A DNA stretch of 64,000 nt. It comes from Pseudomonas sp. IAC-BECa141. GTDB lineage: Bacteria > Pseudomonadota > Gammaproteobacteria > Pseudomonadales > Pseudomonadaceae. The DNA is taken from the NCBI RefSeq assembly GCF_020544405.1, contig NZ_CP065410.1, positions 682,001-746,000 of the forward strand, given 5' to 3'. Of the stretch, positions 45,801-55,329 are shown one piece after another. The first letter of the stretch is position 1. Each line of letters opens with the position of its first letter. A program made the position numbers and the translations under genes. The notes beneath the pieces are model-generated. The model had not been told where the DNA came from. It ran no database searches and was given only the letters and a program-made list of their open reading frames with translations.

Positions 45801-46829
45801 AATACCGTGGCTCCGCTGCGCAGGGAAGCGCTGCCGGCGACCCGGGAAGTACGCTTCCATGCCAGGCAGGCCGTCAGCAAGAAGCCCGAGGGTTTGCAAA
45901 GGGTGAGCGAAGAAGGCGTCTTTTTCGGCACCTGGCGCAGCCCGCCCAGCGCTGCACAGCCGCACCCGGCCTATTACATTCGCAACAAAGGCAAGTATTT
46001 TCTGGTCAGGGAAAATCCGCATTTCGGTGGGCTGAGCCTGGTCGATGCCCGTCGCCCGAACGCGATCTATCAGCAACCGATACGTCTTGCTGCGGGCGGC
46101 AAGTGGGTACGCGCCAGGGTCGGACTCGCAGGTGGCAACGTGCGCGACCTTGGGCGCGTGAACAATTTGAATGATGCTTTTCCTGGAGGTGTCGAGCCGG
46201 TGCTGAACCGCGGCGCGCTGCAGGGCGAGGCCGTGGTGGCGGCTTTCCATCCCGGATCGCAAGATAACTACCTGTTTTCCCTGAATGCGCAGAGTTACGT
46301 CATCGCCTCGCTGTATAACCCGACGACAAGAGCGGGGGCGGTCATTCATTTTGATCACAATATTCGTCCGTTGATCGAGCGAAGTGTCACGCAGGTGCTG
46401 GAGCGTCTGGGGGGAACACCGCAGAACATTCGCGCCACGCTGGTGGGGGGCGACTGGCTGTCGGCGGGCGCTGACATCGGCGGTCCGGTCAGGCGCGTGT
46501 TGCGCGAACAGGGCCTGCAGCCGACCTGGGATTACTGGTCATACTCGTCGTGCCTGGGCAACAGCTATGGCGTGGTGCTGAATCTGAACAATGGAGTCTC
46601 GAGAGTGTTCAAGCATTCCTCTGGTCAGATTGGCGGGCTGTACAACCCGCTTATCGCCAGATCGACCTATGCCACGGACGGCCTCTCGATACGCGCCCGA
46701 AACTTTACGAGGCGGTTCAAGCGCAGACCGTTACATGAAAACGCAGCAGGAGTGGTGGTCGATGATGCTGGCCAGCGGGCGTCTGACACAATGGTCGAGC
46801 AGCACGCGTTCTCCACGGTAATGGTCTGA
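42879..46829 (+). CDS. Large toxin-like protein with membrane segment and CheD-like C-terminal domain
   Basis: 1316 aa. Start at 42879 has AAGG 8-10 nt upstream. The first ~850 residues are mostly helical and resemble the DUF6543/dermonecrotic-toxin-like proteins common in Pseudomonas (tentative). Residues ~882-955 hold hydrophobic segments (GLMFAAAPFCMVFPPFALLL, DVVFIAVSAGRAVAA, ALFAMVGAGSAIKWLG) that could insert into a membrane. Residues ~1115-1260 follow the CheD deamidase layout: SYVIASLYNP...AGAVIHF, then ATLVGGDW, IGGPVRRVLREQGLQ and LGNSYGVVLNL...SRVFKH. CheD's catalytic Cys position is Tyr1140, the His is kept (His1157, same 17-residue spacing). No signal peptide; secretion route unknown. 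Placed alone between prmA and accC, it looks like an insertion into conserved backbone. Confidence 0.72.
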   Translation: MADQQGIVEELPVAAASAGSVQEILLRITRWQVMIDKRLNSQMTLLEALEHFALTELRRHYPDGHFAPGFVVALLDAILQKLIDGRPVMFLALQDAPFRWPGGADPGLPSSRHEHVIRTVDSVSLHFLDQYKKYLREHWATKGQEALFDRLVKRKLRRYIKDIELLLHRDRLAGLTLDRLRSKIDRVQARSTRRYRLTALATGAEKKILEAHSFAQLPSWMKALKEPERALLRDYQEQTSLAQAALDDLLLGYGSLRDFARQQAIEYIQLKLDMTVEPDRIDVRLKWRSAVGEPTHNRSLSDLLACGPIGQDFAAVLEISSPAPLRNQSLKPTFVADMLAMQDYPADYLRVLAVQYERTEVLKALIDWFAARLRQSAFVARCAAHLSDSDHERLEQVWSGHAINKPLQVAALTLPNGMQCADLLVFYQAETEQVVNHLVLYAPNKPDGQEWVRLPSIAALTGEVWSWTQSESGREYLLQQLSPTAHHAARDYLLAAAASPALWGMQSDLRRAPLSFAECVEAAAKMGLANNLQRVEQDNSLRWYTTLGLEARRHISSLNQELIVHQQVFNELLGGFEVFVDFAKRTVAAAITPYMRSKNVLEPVDPATVLIDYNPGVADRRKQQVSTLLDLAIHGYDDNSGIEHPKKGVRSSVGQDLSLVRSADLALFLRRAGLGEKYASEIRGKYLDPRDAAYEPRRFAYRNVLLSKMDRDLRVARSQARLSDAVYSALVRQVSLLSQVPAPGAHFPGASMVESDGVFRFTVRHHVVLGVYVLTSFDPEPSWWLYTPDAPDGVVVRAYQSLFGDIAGALHDYLMARTPVAARSIVSRTLYAIAAKKQRVDTLYEAQRLIDARSEFNAYIERAVTDVQDITTSRAQMIERQVVKGLMFAAAPFCMVFPPFALLLDVVFIAVSAGRAVAAHLEGDVDGALGHWLEASWGALFAMVGAGSAIKWLGSAARSLKSTMRPVSLLSERLNTVAPLRREALPATREVRFHARQAVSKKPEGLQRVSEEGVFFGTWRSPPSAAQPHPAYYIRNKGKYFLVRENPHFGGLSLVDARRPNAIYQQPIRLAAGGKWVRARVGLAGGNVRDLGRVNNLNDAFPGGVEPVLNRGALQGEAVVAAFHPGSQDNYLFSLNAQSYVIASLYNPTTRAGAVIHFDHNIRPLIERSVTQVLERLGGTPQNIRATLVGGDWLSAGADIGGPVRRVLREQGLQPTWDYWSYSSCLGNSYGVVLNLNNGVSRVFKHSSGQIGGLYNPLIARSTYATDGLSIRARNFTRRFKRRPLHENAAGVVVDDAGQRASDTMVEQHAFSTVMV

Positions 46830-46849
46830 TGGCTTTGTTGCAGGTATAA

Positions 46850-46879
46850 AAAAACCCGATCCACAGGGATCGGGTTTTT
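46850..46879. terminator. Bidirectional terminator between the toxin gene and accC
   Basis: 13-bp perfect stem (46850-46862 / 46867-46879) with loop ACAG; A tract on the left and T tract on the right make it work for both convergent genes. Confidence 0.9.
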
Positions 46880-46894
46880 CATGCCGCTTCAGCC

Positions 46895-48250
46895 TTACGA
46901 CTGTTTGGCCAGCTTGTGCTCGAGGTAGTGAATATTCACGCCCCCTTTGCAGAAGCCTTCGTCACGGGTCAGATCACGGTGCAGAGGGATGTTGGTCTTG
47001 ATCCCGTCGACCACGATTTCGTCCAGGGCATTGCGCATGCGGGCCATGGCTTCGTCGCGGGTCGCGCCGTAAGTGATCAGTTTGCCGATCAGCGAGTCGT
47101 AGTTCGGCGGAACGGCATAACCGCTGTACAGGTGCGAATCGACGCGAACGCCGTTGCCGCCTGGAGCGTGGAAATGCTTGACCGTCCCCGGGCTCGGCAT
47201 GAAGGTGCGTGGGTCTTCGGCGTTGATCCGGCACTCCAGCGCGTGGCCGCGGATGACCACATCTTCCTGGCGGATCGACAGCTTGTTGCCGGCGGCAATG
47301 CTGAGCATTTCCTTGACGATGTCGACACCGGTGACCATTTCCGAAACCGGGTGCTCCACCTGAACACGGGTGTTCATTTCGATGAAGTAGAAACGACCGT
47401 TCTCGTACAGGAACTCGAAGGTGCCGGCGCCACGGTAGCCGATGTCGATGCACGCCTGGACGCAGCGGGCGAAGACTTCCTGGCGGGCCTTCTCGTCGAT
47501 GCCCGGTGCCGGCGCTTCTTCGAGAACCTTCTGGTGACGGCGTTGCAGCGAGCAATCGCGGTCGCCCAGATGGATGGCGTTGCCCTGGCCGTCGGACAGA
47601 ACCTGCACTTCGACGTGACGCGGGTTGGTCAGGAATTTTTCCAGATAGACCATCGGGTTGCCGAACGCCGCGCCCGCTTCGGAGCGGGTCAGTTTCGCCG
47701 AGGCGATCAGGTCTTCTTCCTTGTGCACCACGCGCATGCCGCGACCACCACCGCCGCCGGCGGCCTTGATGATCACCGGATAGCCGACTTCACGACCGAT
47801 GCGCAGCGCCGTTTCCTCGTCTTCCGGCAGCGGGCCGTCGGAACCTGGAACGGTTGGCACGCCCGCTTCGATCATCGCGTGCTTGGCCGATACCTTGTCG
47901 CCCATCAGGCGAATGGTTTCGGCTTTCGGGCCGATGAAGGCGAAGCCGGAGTTCTCGACCTGCTCGGCGAAATCAGCGTTTTCCGCAAGGAAACCGTAGC
48001 CTGGGTGAATGGCGGTAGCGCCGGTCACTTCAGCGGCCGCAATGATTGCCGGGATGTGCAGGTAGGATTGCGCGGCAGAAGCCGGGCCGATGCAGACGGA
48101 TTCGTCTGCCAGACCCAGGTGCATCAGCTCTTTGTCGGCCTTGGAGTAAACGGCGACGGTCTTGATGCCCATCTCTTTGCAGGCACGCAGAATCCGCAGG
48201 GCGATCTCACCGCGGTTAGCGATCAGAACTTTTTCCAACTTCGCAGTCAT
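46895..48250 (-). CDS. accC: Acetyl-CoA carboxylase biotin carboxylase subunit
   Basis: 451-aa ATP-grasp enzyme carboxylating biotin on AccB. Motifs: [64 protein letters not shown] (split [12 protein letters not shown] / LEEAPAPG), [20 protein letters not shown] (catalytic Arg/Glu). ATG at 48250; the open frame extends to 48271 without support. Downstream of accB. Confidence 0.97.
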   Translation of the reverse strand: MTAKLEKVLIANRGEIALRILRACKEMGIKTVAVYSKADKELMHLGLADESVCIGPASAAQSYLHIPAIIAAAEVTGATAIHPGYGFLAENADFAEQVENSGFAFIGPKAETIRLMGDKVSAKHAMIEAGVPTVPGSDGPLPEDEETALRIGREVGYPVIIKAAGGGGGRGMRVVHKEEDLIASAKLTRSEAGAAFGNPMVYLEKFLTNPRHVEVQVLSDGQGNAIHLGDRDCSLQRRHQKVLEEAPAPGIDEKARQEVFARCVQACIDIGYRGAGTFEFLYENGRFYFIEMNTRVQVEHPVSEMVTGVDIVKEMLSIAAGNKLSIRQEDVVIRGHALECRINAEDPRTFMPSPGTVKHFHAPGGNGVRVDSHLYSGYAVPPNYDSLIGKLITYGATRDEAMARMRNALDEIVVDGIKTNIPLHRDLTRDEGFCKGGVNIHYLEHKLAKQS

Positions 48251-48267
48251 CAAAGGCTCTCCGCAGT

Positions 48268-48738
48268 TCAAACGATGGTGAACAGCGGTTGGTCGTACTC
48301 AACCGGCTGGCCGTCTTCGACGAGGATGGACTCGATCACACCGCTGGTTTCAGCTTCGATGTGGTTCATCATCTTCATGGCTTCGACGATGCACAGGGTG
48401 TCGCCTTTCTTCACGGTCTGGCCGACTTCAACGAAGGCTGGCGAGGTTGGCGAAGATTTGCGATAGAAGGTGCCGACCATCGGCGAACGGGCAACGGTGC
48501 CGTTCAGCGCTGGAGCAGCAGCGGCAGCTGGAGCAGCGGCTGCAGCAGCAACCGGAGCGGCAGCGGCGGCAGGTGCAGCGGCCGGAGCCTGCATCGGAGC
48601 CGGTGCATAGTACTGCTGCGCCGGGGTCTTGCTGTGACGGCTGATGCGTACGGACTCTTCGCCTTCCTTGATCTCGAGCTCGTCGATGCCGGACTCTTCC
48701 AGCAATTCGATCAGTTTCTTAACTTTACGGATATCCAT
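48268..48738 (-). CDS. accB: Biotin carboxyl carrier protein of acetyl-CoA carboxylase
   Basis: 156 aa. N-terminal helix [16 protein letters not shown], a long Ala/Pro linker (about residues 44-76), and the biotinyl domain with EAMKM; the biotinylated residue is Lys122. Carries the carboxyl group between AccC and AccAD in fatty acid synthesis. Cotranscribed with accC, as usual. Confidence 0.97.
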   Translation of the reverse strand: MDIRKVKKLIELLEESGIDELEIKEGEESVRISRHSKTPAQQYYAPAPMQAPAAAPAAAAAPVAAAAAAPAAAAAPALNGTVARSPMVGTFYRKSSPTSPAFVEVGQTVKKGDTLCIVEAMKMMNHIEAETSGVIESILVEDGQPVEYDQPLFTIV

Positions 48739-48762
48739 GAATCATCAACTCCCAAGGGTCGG

Positions 48763-49218
48763 TCAGGGGCGTATAGCTTGTTGTTCAAGCTGCTCTAGTG
48801 CAGCCTCCAGGGCCAGTCGATAACCGCTGGCGCCAAGGCCGCAGATCACTCCTACTGCTACATCGGAGAAGTAGGAGTGATGGCGGAAAGGTTCGCGTTT
48901 GTGCACGTTGGACAAATGCACTTCGATGAATGGGATGCTCACTCCCAGCAGCGCGTCACGTAATGCGACACTTGTGTGTGTAAATGCTGCCGGGTTGATC
49001 AGAATGAAGTCCACACCCTCGCCACGTGCGGCATGGATGCGGTCGATCAATTCGTACTCGGCGTTGCTTTGCAGATACAGCAGATGATGGCCGGCTTCAC
49101 GGGCGCGGCGTTCCAGGTCCTGATTGATCTGCGCCAGGGTGGTCGACCCGTAGGTCCCCGGTTCCCGGGTGCCGAGCAGGTTCAGGTTGGGGCCGTGCAG
49201 CACCAGTAGCGTTGCCAT
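48763..49218 (-). CDS. aroQ: 3-dehydroquinate dehydratase, type II
   Basis: 151-aa shikimate pathway enzyme. N-terminus [21 protein letters not shown] with the catalytic Tyr, [17 protein letters not shown] and [18 protein letters not shown]. Normal length. Lies upstream of accB-accC on the minus strand, an arrangement conserved in Pseudomonas. Confidence 0.97.
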   Translation of the reverse strand: MATLLVLHGPNLNLLGTREPGTYGSTTLAQINQDLERRAREAGHHLLYLQSNAEYELIDRIHAARGEGVDFILINPAAFTHTSVALRDALLGVSIPFIEVHLSNVHKREPFRHHSYFSDVAVGVICGLGASGYRLALEAALEQLEQQAIRP

Positions 49219-49350
49219 CTGCGTGTTCCTTGTTATGGGTGAGCCTTCGTCAGAACCCGGCGACTATGCCGCAAAGCCTTTGTGACTGTCCAGTTCTCTG
49301 CAATAGCCAGCACGATGACCGATGTTTGCGCAAAATATGTGACTGAGTGA

Positions 49351-51108
49351 TTAAATCCGGTCATTCGCTTTGGCAACACGTTCGGCGAAGTCGCTGGCGT
49401 TGATCTCGCCGATCACCCGCACATCGCGACGTTCCACCCCGTCCTTGCCGAAGAACATCAGCGCCGGTGGGCCGAACAGGCTGTAGCGGTCGAGCAGGGT
49501 GCGCTGTTCGGCATTGCTCGCGGTGATGTCGAAGCGAATCAGCCGATAGCCCTTGAGCCGATTCACGACCGTGGCGTCATTGAGTACTTCGTGTTCGATG
49601 ACTTTGCAGCTGATGCACCAGTCGGCGTACCAGTCGAGCAGCAGCGGGGTGCCGGCGGTTTTCGCTTCGAGCAGCACCCGGTCCAGTTCTGCCGGGGTGC
49701 TGACGGTCTGCCACGAACCGCCGTCTTGCGCCGACAATCCGCTGTCGGCAAGGCGCGCCGGGGCTATCGGATTCAACGGGTCGGTCTGCCCGCTGAACGC
49801 GCCGTACCAGCAGGCCAGCGCATAAAACAGCAGGAACATGCCCAGCAACTGGCCGAGGCGTTTGCGCGGCGGTTTGTAGACGAATTCCAGAGCGCCGAGG
49901 AACAGGCCGACGCCACCGGCCAGCAAGCCGATCAGCAGCAGCGTGATCTGGCCCGGCAATACCCGGCTGAGCAAACCGATGGCCAACCCGAGCAGCAACA
50001 CGCCGATGCCGTTTTTCACGTACATCATCCACGGCCCGCTTTTCGGCAGCCACGCCGCGCCGCCAGTGGCGACCAGCAATAACGGCGCGCCCATCCCCAG
50101 GCCGAGCATGAACAGCTTCAGGCCGCCGCCCAGCGCGTCGCCACTGGCGCTTATATAAAGCAGCGCGCCGGCCAGCGGGGCGGAAACACACGGCGATACC
50201 AGCAAACTCGACACCACACCCAGCACCGCCGCGCCCCACAACGAGCCGCCTTCGGTGCGCCCGGCGATCCGGTCGAGGCGGCTGCTGATGAAGTGCGGCA
50301 GTTTCAGCTCGAACACGCCGAACATCGCCAGCGCGAACACCGCAAAGAACATCGCGAACGGCACCAGCACCCACGCCGATTGCAGCCGTGCCTGCAAATT
50401 CAGTTGCGCGCCGAACAGCCCCATCAAGGCCCCGAGCAGCGCAAAACAGGCGGCCATCGGCAGCACATAAGCGAGGGAAAGATTGAAACCACGCAAACCG
50501 CCGACCTGCCCTCGCAGCACCACGCCGGACAGGATCGGCAGCATCGGCAATACACAAGGCGTGAAGGTCAGCCCCAGACCCGCGAGGAAAAACAGCGCCA
50601 GGTCACGCCAGTCCCAACCCGTCACCGGAGTGGACGCGCCACTTGCCAATGCGTTGCCTTCGATGCTCAGGCGTTCGGTTTCCGGCGGATAGCATAGACC
50701 CTTGTCGGCACAGCCCTGATAGGTGACGGCCAGTGTGAACGCCCGGGCGTCATTGCGCGGCAGTTCCACGTCGAGAATGCCGTGGTAGACCTCGACGTCG
50801 CCGAAATACTCGTCGTGTTTCTGTTCGCCCTGGGGTAACTGTGCGGCACCGAGTTTCACCTCGGCAGGTTCGGCTCGAAACTGGAAGCGATGGCGGTAGA
50901 GGTAATAGCCTTCGCTGGCAACGAAGCGCAGTTTGACCGATTGCGGGGTGCTCTCGACCAGGCTCAGTTGAAAGGCTTCGCGCACCGGCAGGAAGTCGGC
51001 ACTGTTGTTGACCGAGCCCAGTGTGGCGCTGGGTTTGCTGTCAAACAGACCGGCGGCACCGGCCGGCAGGGCGAAGACGAAAAACAGCAGGCAGAGCAGA
51101 CGGCGCAT
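49351..51108 (-). CDS. dsbD: Thiol:disulfide interchange protein DsbD
   Basis: 585-aa inner-membrane electron shuttle that keeps DsbC/DsbG-type proteins reduced. Signal peptide (MRRLLCLLFFVFALPAGA); alpha domain with CADKGLCYPPETE; membrane domain with paired Cys in TFTPCVLPMLPILSG and VSPCVSAPLAGALL; gamma thioredoxin-like domain with WYADWCISCKVIE near residue 500. The start at 51108 has a proper signal peptide; the open frame upstream is not supported. Confidence 0.95.
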   Translation of the reverse strand: MRRLLCLLFFVFALPAGAAGLFDSKPSATLGSVNNSADFLPVREAFQLSLVESTPQSVKLRFVASEGYYLYRHRFQFRAEPAEVKLGAAQLPQGEQKHDEYFGDVEVYHGILDVELPRNDARAFTLAVTYQGCADKGLCYPPETERLSIEGNALASGASTPVTGWDWRDLALFFLAGLGLTFTPCVLPMLPILSGVVLRGQVGGLRGFNLSLAYVLPMAACFALLGALMGLFGAQLNLQARLQSAWVLVPFAMFFAVFALAMFGVFELKLPHFISSRLDRIAGRTEGGSLWGAAVLGVVSSLLVSPCVSAPLAGALLYISASGDALGGGLKLFMLGLGMGAPLLLVATGGAAWLPKSGPWMMYVKNGIGVLLLGLAIGLLSRVLPGQITLLLIGLLAGGVGLFLGALEFVYKPPRKRLGQLLGMFLLFYALACWYGAFSGQTDPLNPIAPARLADSGLSAQDGGSWQTVSTPAELDRVLLEAKTAGTPLLLDWYADWCISCKVIEHEVLNDATVVNRLKGYRLIRFDITASNAEQRTLLDRYSLFGPPALMFFGKDGVERRDVRVIGEINASDFAERVAKANDRI

Positions 51109-51166
51109 GACAATCTCGCGAATCAAAGGTGCGGGAATGATAGCGGACTTGGCCCTGCGCTGTGTG

Positions 51167-53113
51167 TCACACGCGGAACGCTTGCACGGCGGTGTGCAAC
51201 TGGCCGCCCAGCAAAAGCAGGTTCTCGCCTTGCTCGCGGCCCTGGCCGATGCGCAGCAGATTGGCCCCGCCCAACTGGTGAATCCGCTCGCTGTGATCGC
51301 GAATCTCGCTGACCGCGCCGCTCTGTTGTGCGGTGATGTCGGCGATGCGGATCGCGGTGTCGGAAATGGTCTGGATTGCGCCGACAATTTTGTCCAGCGC
51401 ACCGTCCGCCGATTGCGCCTGATTGGCCGTGGCCTCGGCGTGTTCGACCTGCGCGCGCATGCCCTCGACCGATTGCCTTGCGGCGGTTTGCAGGCCGGCG
51501 ATCAGGGTCTGGATTTCTGCCGTGGCGCCGGCGGTGCGTTGTGCCAGCGAGCGAACTTCCTCGGCCACTACGGCAAATCCGCGACCCATTTCCCCGGCGC
51601 GGGCGGCTTCGATTGCCGCGTTGAGCGCCAGCAGGTTGGTCTGGTCGGCAATCGAGCGGATCACCGTCAGTACGCCGCCGATGGTGGCCGACTCTTCGGC
51701 CAGGTGTTCGATCATCTGCGCATTGCCCTGCACCTCGCCGACCAGCGCGTGCAGGCCGGTGAGGCTCTGGCCGATCACTTGTTGCCCGTGTTCGACGGCC
51801 AGCCCGGCATGGCGACTGGCGTCGGCAGCCTGGCGTGCATCGCCGGCCACTTGCTGGATGGTCGCTTCCAGTTCGCCGAGGGAATCACGGATCAGCGCGG
51901 TATCGCCGGCCTGATGTTCGGCACCGCTGTGCAAGTCATTACTCAGCTCGGCGAGGGTGCGACTGCTGCCCGCCACCTGCTCGGCATTGCCGCGAATGGT
52001 CCCGACCAGGTCCACCAAGTAGGCACGCAGGCGATTGAGCGAGGCTTCAATGTCGTGCAGTTCGCGGTTGATCTTGCCCAGATGAATGTCGCGGCTGAAG
52101 TCGCCTTCGGCCCAGGTCGACAGCGCCGGGGCGAGGTTGGTCAGGGTGCGGGCCAGGCGTCGTTGCAGGGTGTCGATCAGCAGCGCGATCAGCAGAATCA
52201 GGCCAATCATCACGCCTTGCATCAGGCGCACTTCACCCTGAATCTGCCCATGCTGGGCGCGCACCACCGGTTCAAGACCGGCGATGGCTTGCTGCACGGC
52301 GGCGATTTTCTGGTGGGTCGCGGTGCTCAGGTCGGTGCGTTTCTGGATCTGATCGCGGGTGCGCGCCAGCTCCGCCGGATAACGGCCGAGCAAACTGTTG
52401 AGTTCGCGTTTGAGGCCGACGCCGGCATCTTCGGCAGCGGCTTTTTCCGTGCTTTCGATGCCCATCATCGCGGCGAAGTCGTCGCTGCCGGACTCACTGC
52501 TGGCGACCACGCCGAGCAAGGGCAGGGCCTCGATTGTCTGGGCCTGGGTGCGGATGTTGCTGAGTTCGCGTTCGACATCGGCGGCCAGTTCACTGCGTCC
52601 GCTGCTGACCAGCTTGTCCCGGGCCAGCGACAGTTTGCCCAGATGTTGAGAGGCAACCAGCAGGGGCGTTAGATAGGTCGCGTTGCCGCCGGCGTAGGTG
52701 CTGAGCTGATCGAGGCTGGCGCTCAATTCGCGTTCGGCCTGCAACAGCAGAGCCTGCGGATCGCCGGCCAGTTTGCCGGCGGCCAGCAGGTCGGTCTTGC
52801 TGAATTCATCGAGGCCGGTGAGGCTCGGGCGCAAGGTGTCGGCCAGCGCCGGCGGCAGCTCGCCAAGTTCTTTCTGCAACTGTTCGATGGCCTGGCTGGC
52901 GCTGCTCAGGCGAAGGGCGTCGCCGCTGGCAAGGTAGTCCTCGACGTTGCGTGCCACGTCATTCTGAAATTGCTGCGACAGTCCCAGATAACGCTCCATC
53001 AACAGATATGGGCGCTCCAGGGCTTTCTGCGACCACCACAGCGTGGCGCCGAGGGCCACGCAGACGGCGACCAGCAAAAGAGTATTGAGATTGGTGAGCA
53101 ACTTCAGGCGCAT
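51167..53113 (-). CDS. ctpL: Methyl-accepting chemotaxis protein (CtpL-like)
   Basis: 648-aa chemoreceptor. TM1 near residues 7-27 ([20 protein letters not shown]), a large periplasmic helical sensor to about 290, TM2 ([16 protein letters not shown]), a HAMP-like linker, and the signalling tip with [24 protein letters not shown] (split) and [20 protein letters not shown]. aeruginosa CtpL (PA4844), a chemoreceptor for inorganic phosphate and aromatics, holds the same place between dsbD and gcbA; ligand here is inferred. The sensor lacks a recognisable named domain. Confidence 0.85.
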   Translation of the reverse strand: MRLKLLTNLNTLLLVAVCVALGATLWWSQKALERPYLLMERYLGLSQQFQNDVARNVEDYLASGDALRLSSASQAIEQLQKELGELPPALADTLRPSLTGLDEFSKTDLLAAGKLAGDPQALLLQAERELSASLDQLSTYAGGNATYLTPLLVASQHLGKLSLARDKLVSSGRSELAADVERELSNIRTQAQTIEALPLLGVVASSESGSDDFAAMMGIESTEKAAAEDAGVGLKRELNSLLGRYPAELARTRDQIQKRTDLSTATHQKIAAVQQAIAGLEPVVRAQHGQIQGEVRLMQGVMIGLILLIALLIDTLQRRLARTLTNLAPALSTWAEGDFSRDIHLGKINRELHDIEASLNRLRAYLVDLVGTIRGNAEQVAGSSRTLAELSNDLHSGAEHQAGDTALIRDSLGELEATIQQVAGDARQAADASRHAGLAVEHGQQVIGQSLTGLHALVGEVQGNAQMIEHLAEESATIGGVLTVIRSIADQTNLLALNAAIEAARAGEMGRGFAVVAEEVRSLAQRTAGATAEIQTLIAGLQTAARQSVEGMRAQVEHAEATANQAQSADGALDKIVGAIQTISDTAIRIADITAQQSGAVSEIRDHSERIHQLGGANLLRIGQGREQGENLLLLGGQLHTAVQAFRV

Positions 53114-53163
53114 GACGGCTACCAACGGCAGAACGGTAAGCGCCTGAATTTATTGCGGTTCTA

Positions 53164-54834
53164 TTACAGGGTTATGACCGATTGGGTCGATTCCGATGAA
53201 AAAGTGGCACTTTGCTTTGAGTCGCGCGCGATCTGCACCCGATTGCGTCCTTCGCCCTTGGCGCGGTACAGCGCCTCGTCGGCCTGGCTGGCCATCATCA
53301 GGCTGTCGGAGTCGTCGTGCATTTCCACCACGCCAGCGCTGAAGGTGCACCACAGATCCTGCGGCTGGGCCGGATAGTGAATTTCGGCAAAGCGCTGACG
53401 GATTTCGTCGAGCACTTTGTGCGCCGCTTCTATATCGGTGTCGGGCATGACGATGGCGAATTCTTCGCCGCCGTAACGGCCGATGAAATCGGTCTTGCGC
53501 AGCCGCTGCTTGAGGAACAGCGCCAGGCTCTTGATCACCCGGTCGCCCATGGGATGGCCGTGGCTGTCGTTGACCCGTTTGAAGTGGTCGATGTCGAGCA
53601 TCGCAAAGCTCAGCGGCTTGTTCTCGCGGCGGGCGCGGAACGAGCAGTCTTCGAGCAATTGCAGAATGTGCGTGTGGTTGTACAGGCCGGTGAGGCTGTC
53701 GCGGACCATCCGTGCTTTCAGGTTGCGCGCGCGGGCGGCGCGGTTGCGCACGGTGGTGATCAGGTGGCGCGGCTTGATCGGCTTGGTCAGGAAGTCGTCG
53801 CCGCCCTCGCTCATGGCGTCGAGCTGTTTGTCCAGATCGTCCTCGGCCGACAGATAAATGATCGGCACGCTGACATAGCGGTCGTTGTGGCGGATGACTT
53901 TCGCCAGCTCGGTACCGGTGCAGGCCGGCATGTACATATCGAGGATGATCAGGTCCGGCTGGAAATCCGCCAGCTCGGCCATCGCCTGGATCGGTTCGAT
54001 CAGGGTGCGAGTGACGATCCCGGCACTGTTGAGCAGGCGTTCGGTGTGCAAGGCCTGGGCGCGGGAGTCGTCGATGATCAGCACTTTATAGGGTTCGTAC
54101 TGGGCGACGCAGGTCAGGACCTCGATCTTCTCCAGCAGGCTTGAGGCTTCGAGGGTGCCGGTGAGAAATTCCTGGCCGCCGGCGCGAACCGCTGCGAGGC
54201 GGGTCGGGGTGTCGGTTTCGTGCAGGCTGAAAAACAGCAGCGGCAGCGGTTCTTCCAGACCTTGCTGAGCTTCGGCGGCGAGTTTCAGGCCGACGCCGGC
54301 GCCGCTGAAGTCCACGTCCATAACAATCGCGGCGGGCAGGCGCTCGACCATCGACGAGCGAAACGCCGCCACACTGTCCAGCGCCTGAGCGCTCAGACCG
54401 AAAAACTCCAGCTGCTTGGCCAGACGTTCGGCGCGGTCATGATCCTGCAGCATCACGTAGATCGGTTTGCGCAGGGGCGGCAGGAAAGTCTGGTCAAGCT
54501 GATCGCCATGGCGCAGACCGGTGCGCGACAAGCGCTGCATCAAGCGGTTGAGATCGGTGATCAGGCCGCTGCTCAGGCGGCCGCGATTGGCGTCCACCGC
54601 TTCCAGCGACTGGCTGATGTGGCGGGCCAGTTGCGTGTGTTCGGGCTGTTCGAAACGCTCGGCAAAACGCAGCAGGCGCAGATTGGCCTCGCTCAGTTCG
54701 GCGAGATCGGCAGTGGACCACTCACTGCGTTGCAGGCGCTGCCATATCTCAAGAATCTGACGTGCCTGATGAATTACCCGCTGGGCAAAGTGGTGCTTGA
54801 GGCGCTCACGGCTGGGGTCTTCTGGCTCGGTCAT
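53164..54834 (-). CDS. gcbA: Response-regulator diguanylate cyclase GcbA
   Basis: 556 aa: helical HPt-like N-terminus (1-120), a degenerate receiver (~125-245; lacks the usual Lys), an intact receiver (~250-370; VLIIDDSRAQA, LIILDMYMPACTG), and a GGDEF domain with RYGGEEFAIVMP near 453. The RxxD inhibitory site (RKTD) stands five residues before GGEEF, so product inhibition is expected. Makes cyclic di-GMP. P. fluorescens GcbA promotes initial biofilm attachment; name rests on architecture and position (PA4843). Confidence 0.88.
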   Translation of the reverse strand: MTEPEDPSRERLKHHFAQRVIHQARQILEIWQRLQRSEWSTADLAELSEANLRLLRFAERFEQPEHTQLARHISQSLEAVDANRGRLSSGLITDLNRLMQRLSRTGLRHGDQLDQTFLPPLRKPIYVMLQDHDRAERLAKQLEFFGLSAQALDSVAAFRSSMVERLPAAIVMDVDFSGAGVGLKLAAEAQQGLEEPLPLLFFSLHETDTPTRLAAVRAGGQEFLTGTLEASSLLEKIEVLTCVAQYEPYKVLIIDDSRAQALHTERLLNSAGIVTRTLIEPIQAMAELADFQPDLIILDMYMPACTGTELAKVIRHNDRYVSVPIIYLSAEDDLDKQLDAMSEGGDDFLTKPIKPRHLITTVRNRAARARNLKARMVRDSLTGLYNHTHILQLLEDCSFRARRENKPLSFAMLDIDHFKRVNDSHGHPMGDRVIKSLALFLKQRLRKTDFIGRYGGEEFAIVMPDTDIEAAHKVLDEIRQRFAEIHYPAQPQDLWCTFSAGVVEMHDDSDSLMMASQADEALYRAKGEGRNRVQIARDSKQSATFSSESTQSVITL

Positions 54835-55329
54835 ATCCTGACTACTAGTTAGGCTGCATGCTGAGATCGACTGGTGGCTCTATGCTAGCACCTCTTTTCC
54901 CTTACATGAGTGTCGTACGTCAATAATCTGCGGTGCGGCATCATTCAGTTTCTGACTGGTTGGTTTTGTCCGCGACTTGCTCGTCGACCAAGGGCCCGTA
55001 ATCCGGGCCTTAAAGGATATTTCCCAGGGCTTTTGAGGACGCTTCCCCTGCGCTGGATGGTCATCGTTTGTCAGGGCTTTCTGATTTTTCCAAGGTCAGC
55101 TTCACAAGGGTTTTGCGCTGGAAGGGTCAGGGAAACCCCTACGAGACATTTGTCTGAACATGACCCTGTGTCACCGGAACGCCGCGCATTTGTGCCTGCG
55201 ACTATCCTTTCGTTCACTGACGAACACCGCCTGTTTTTTTCCGCGACCCTGATCGCGGGTGCCGGGGCGAGGCACGTTGTTGTATGGTTGTGGTCGAACC
55301 GTTGAACCCAAGATTGAAAGGATATCGCC
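54835..55329. other. Gene-free intergenic region between gcbA and the DUF2333 gene
   Basis: 495 nt between divergent genes. It holds a small hairpin (AAGGGCCCG-TAAT-CGGGCCTT type, about 54990-55012) and the promoters for both sides, but I see no convincing gene or named regulatory motif. Open frames here use weak starts and show no family resemblance. Confidence 0.6.

Noticed and set aside
54910..55305. 131-aa plus-strand frame in the gcbA-DUF2333 gap
   Set aside because: GTG start without ribosome site and no recognisable family; likely chance.
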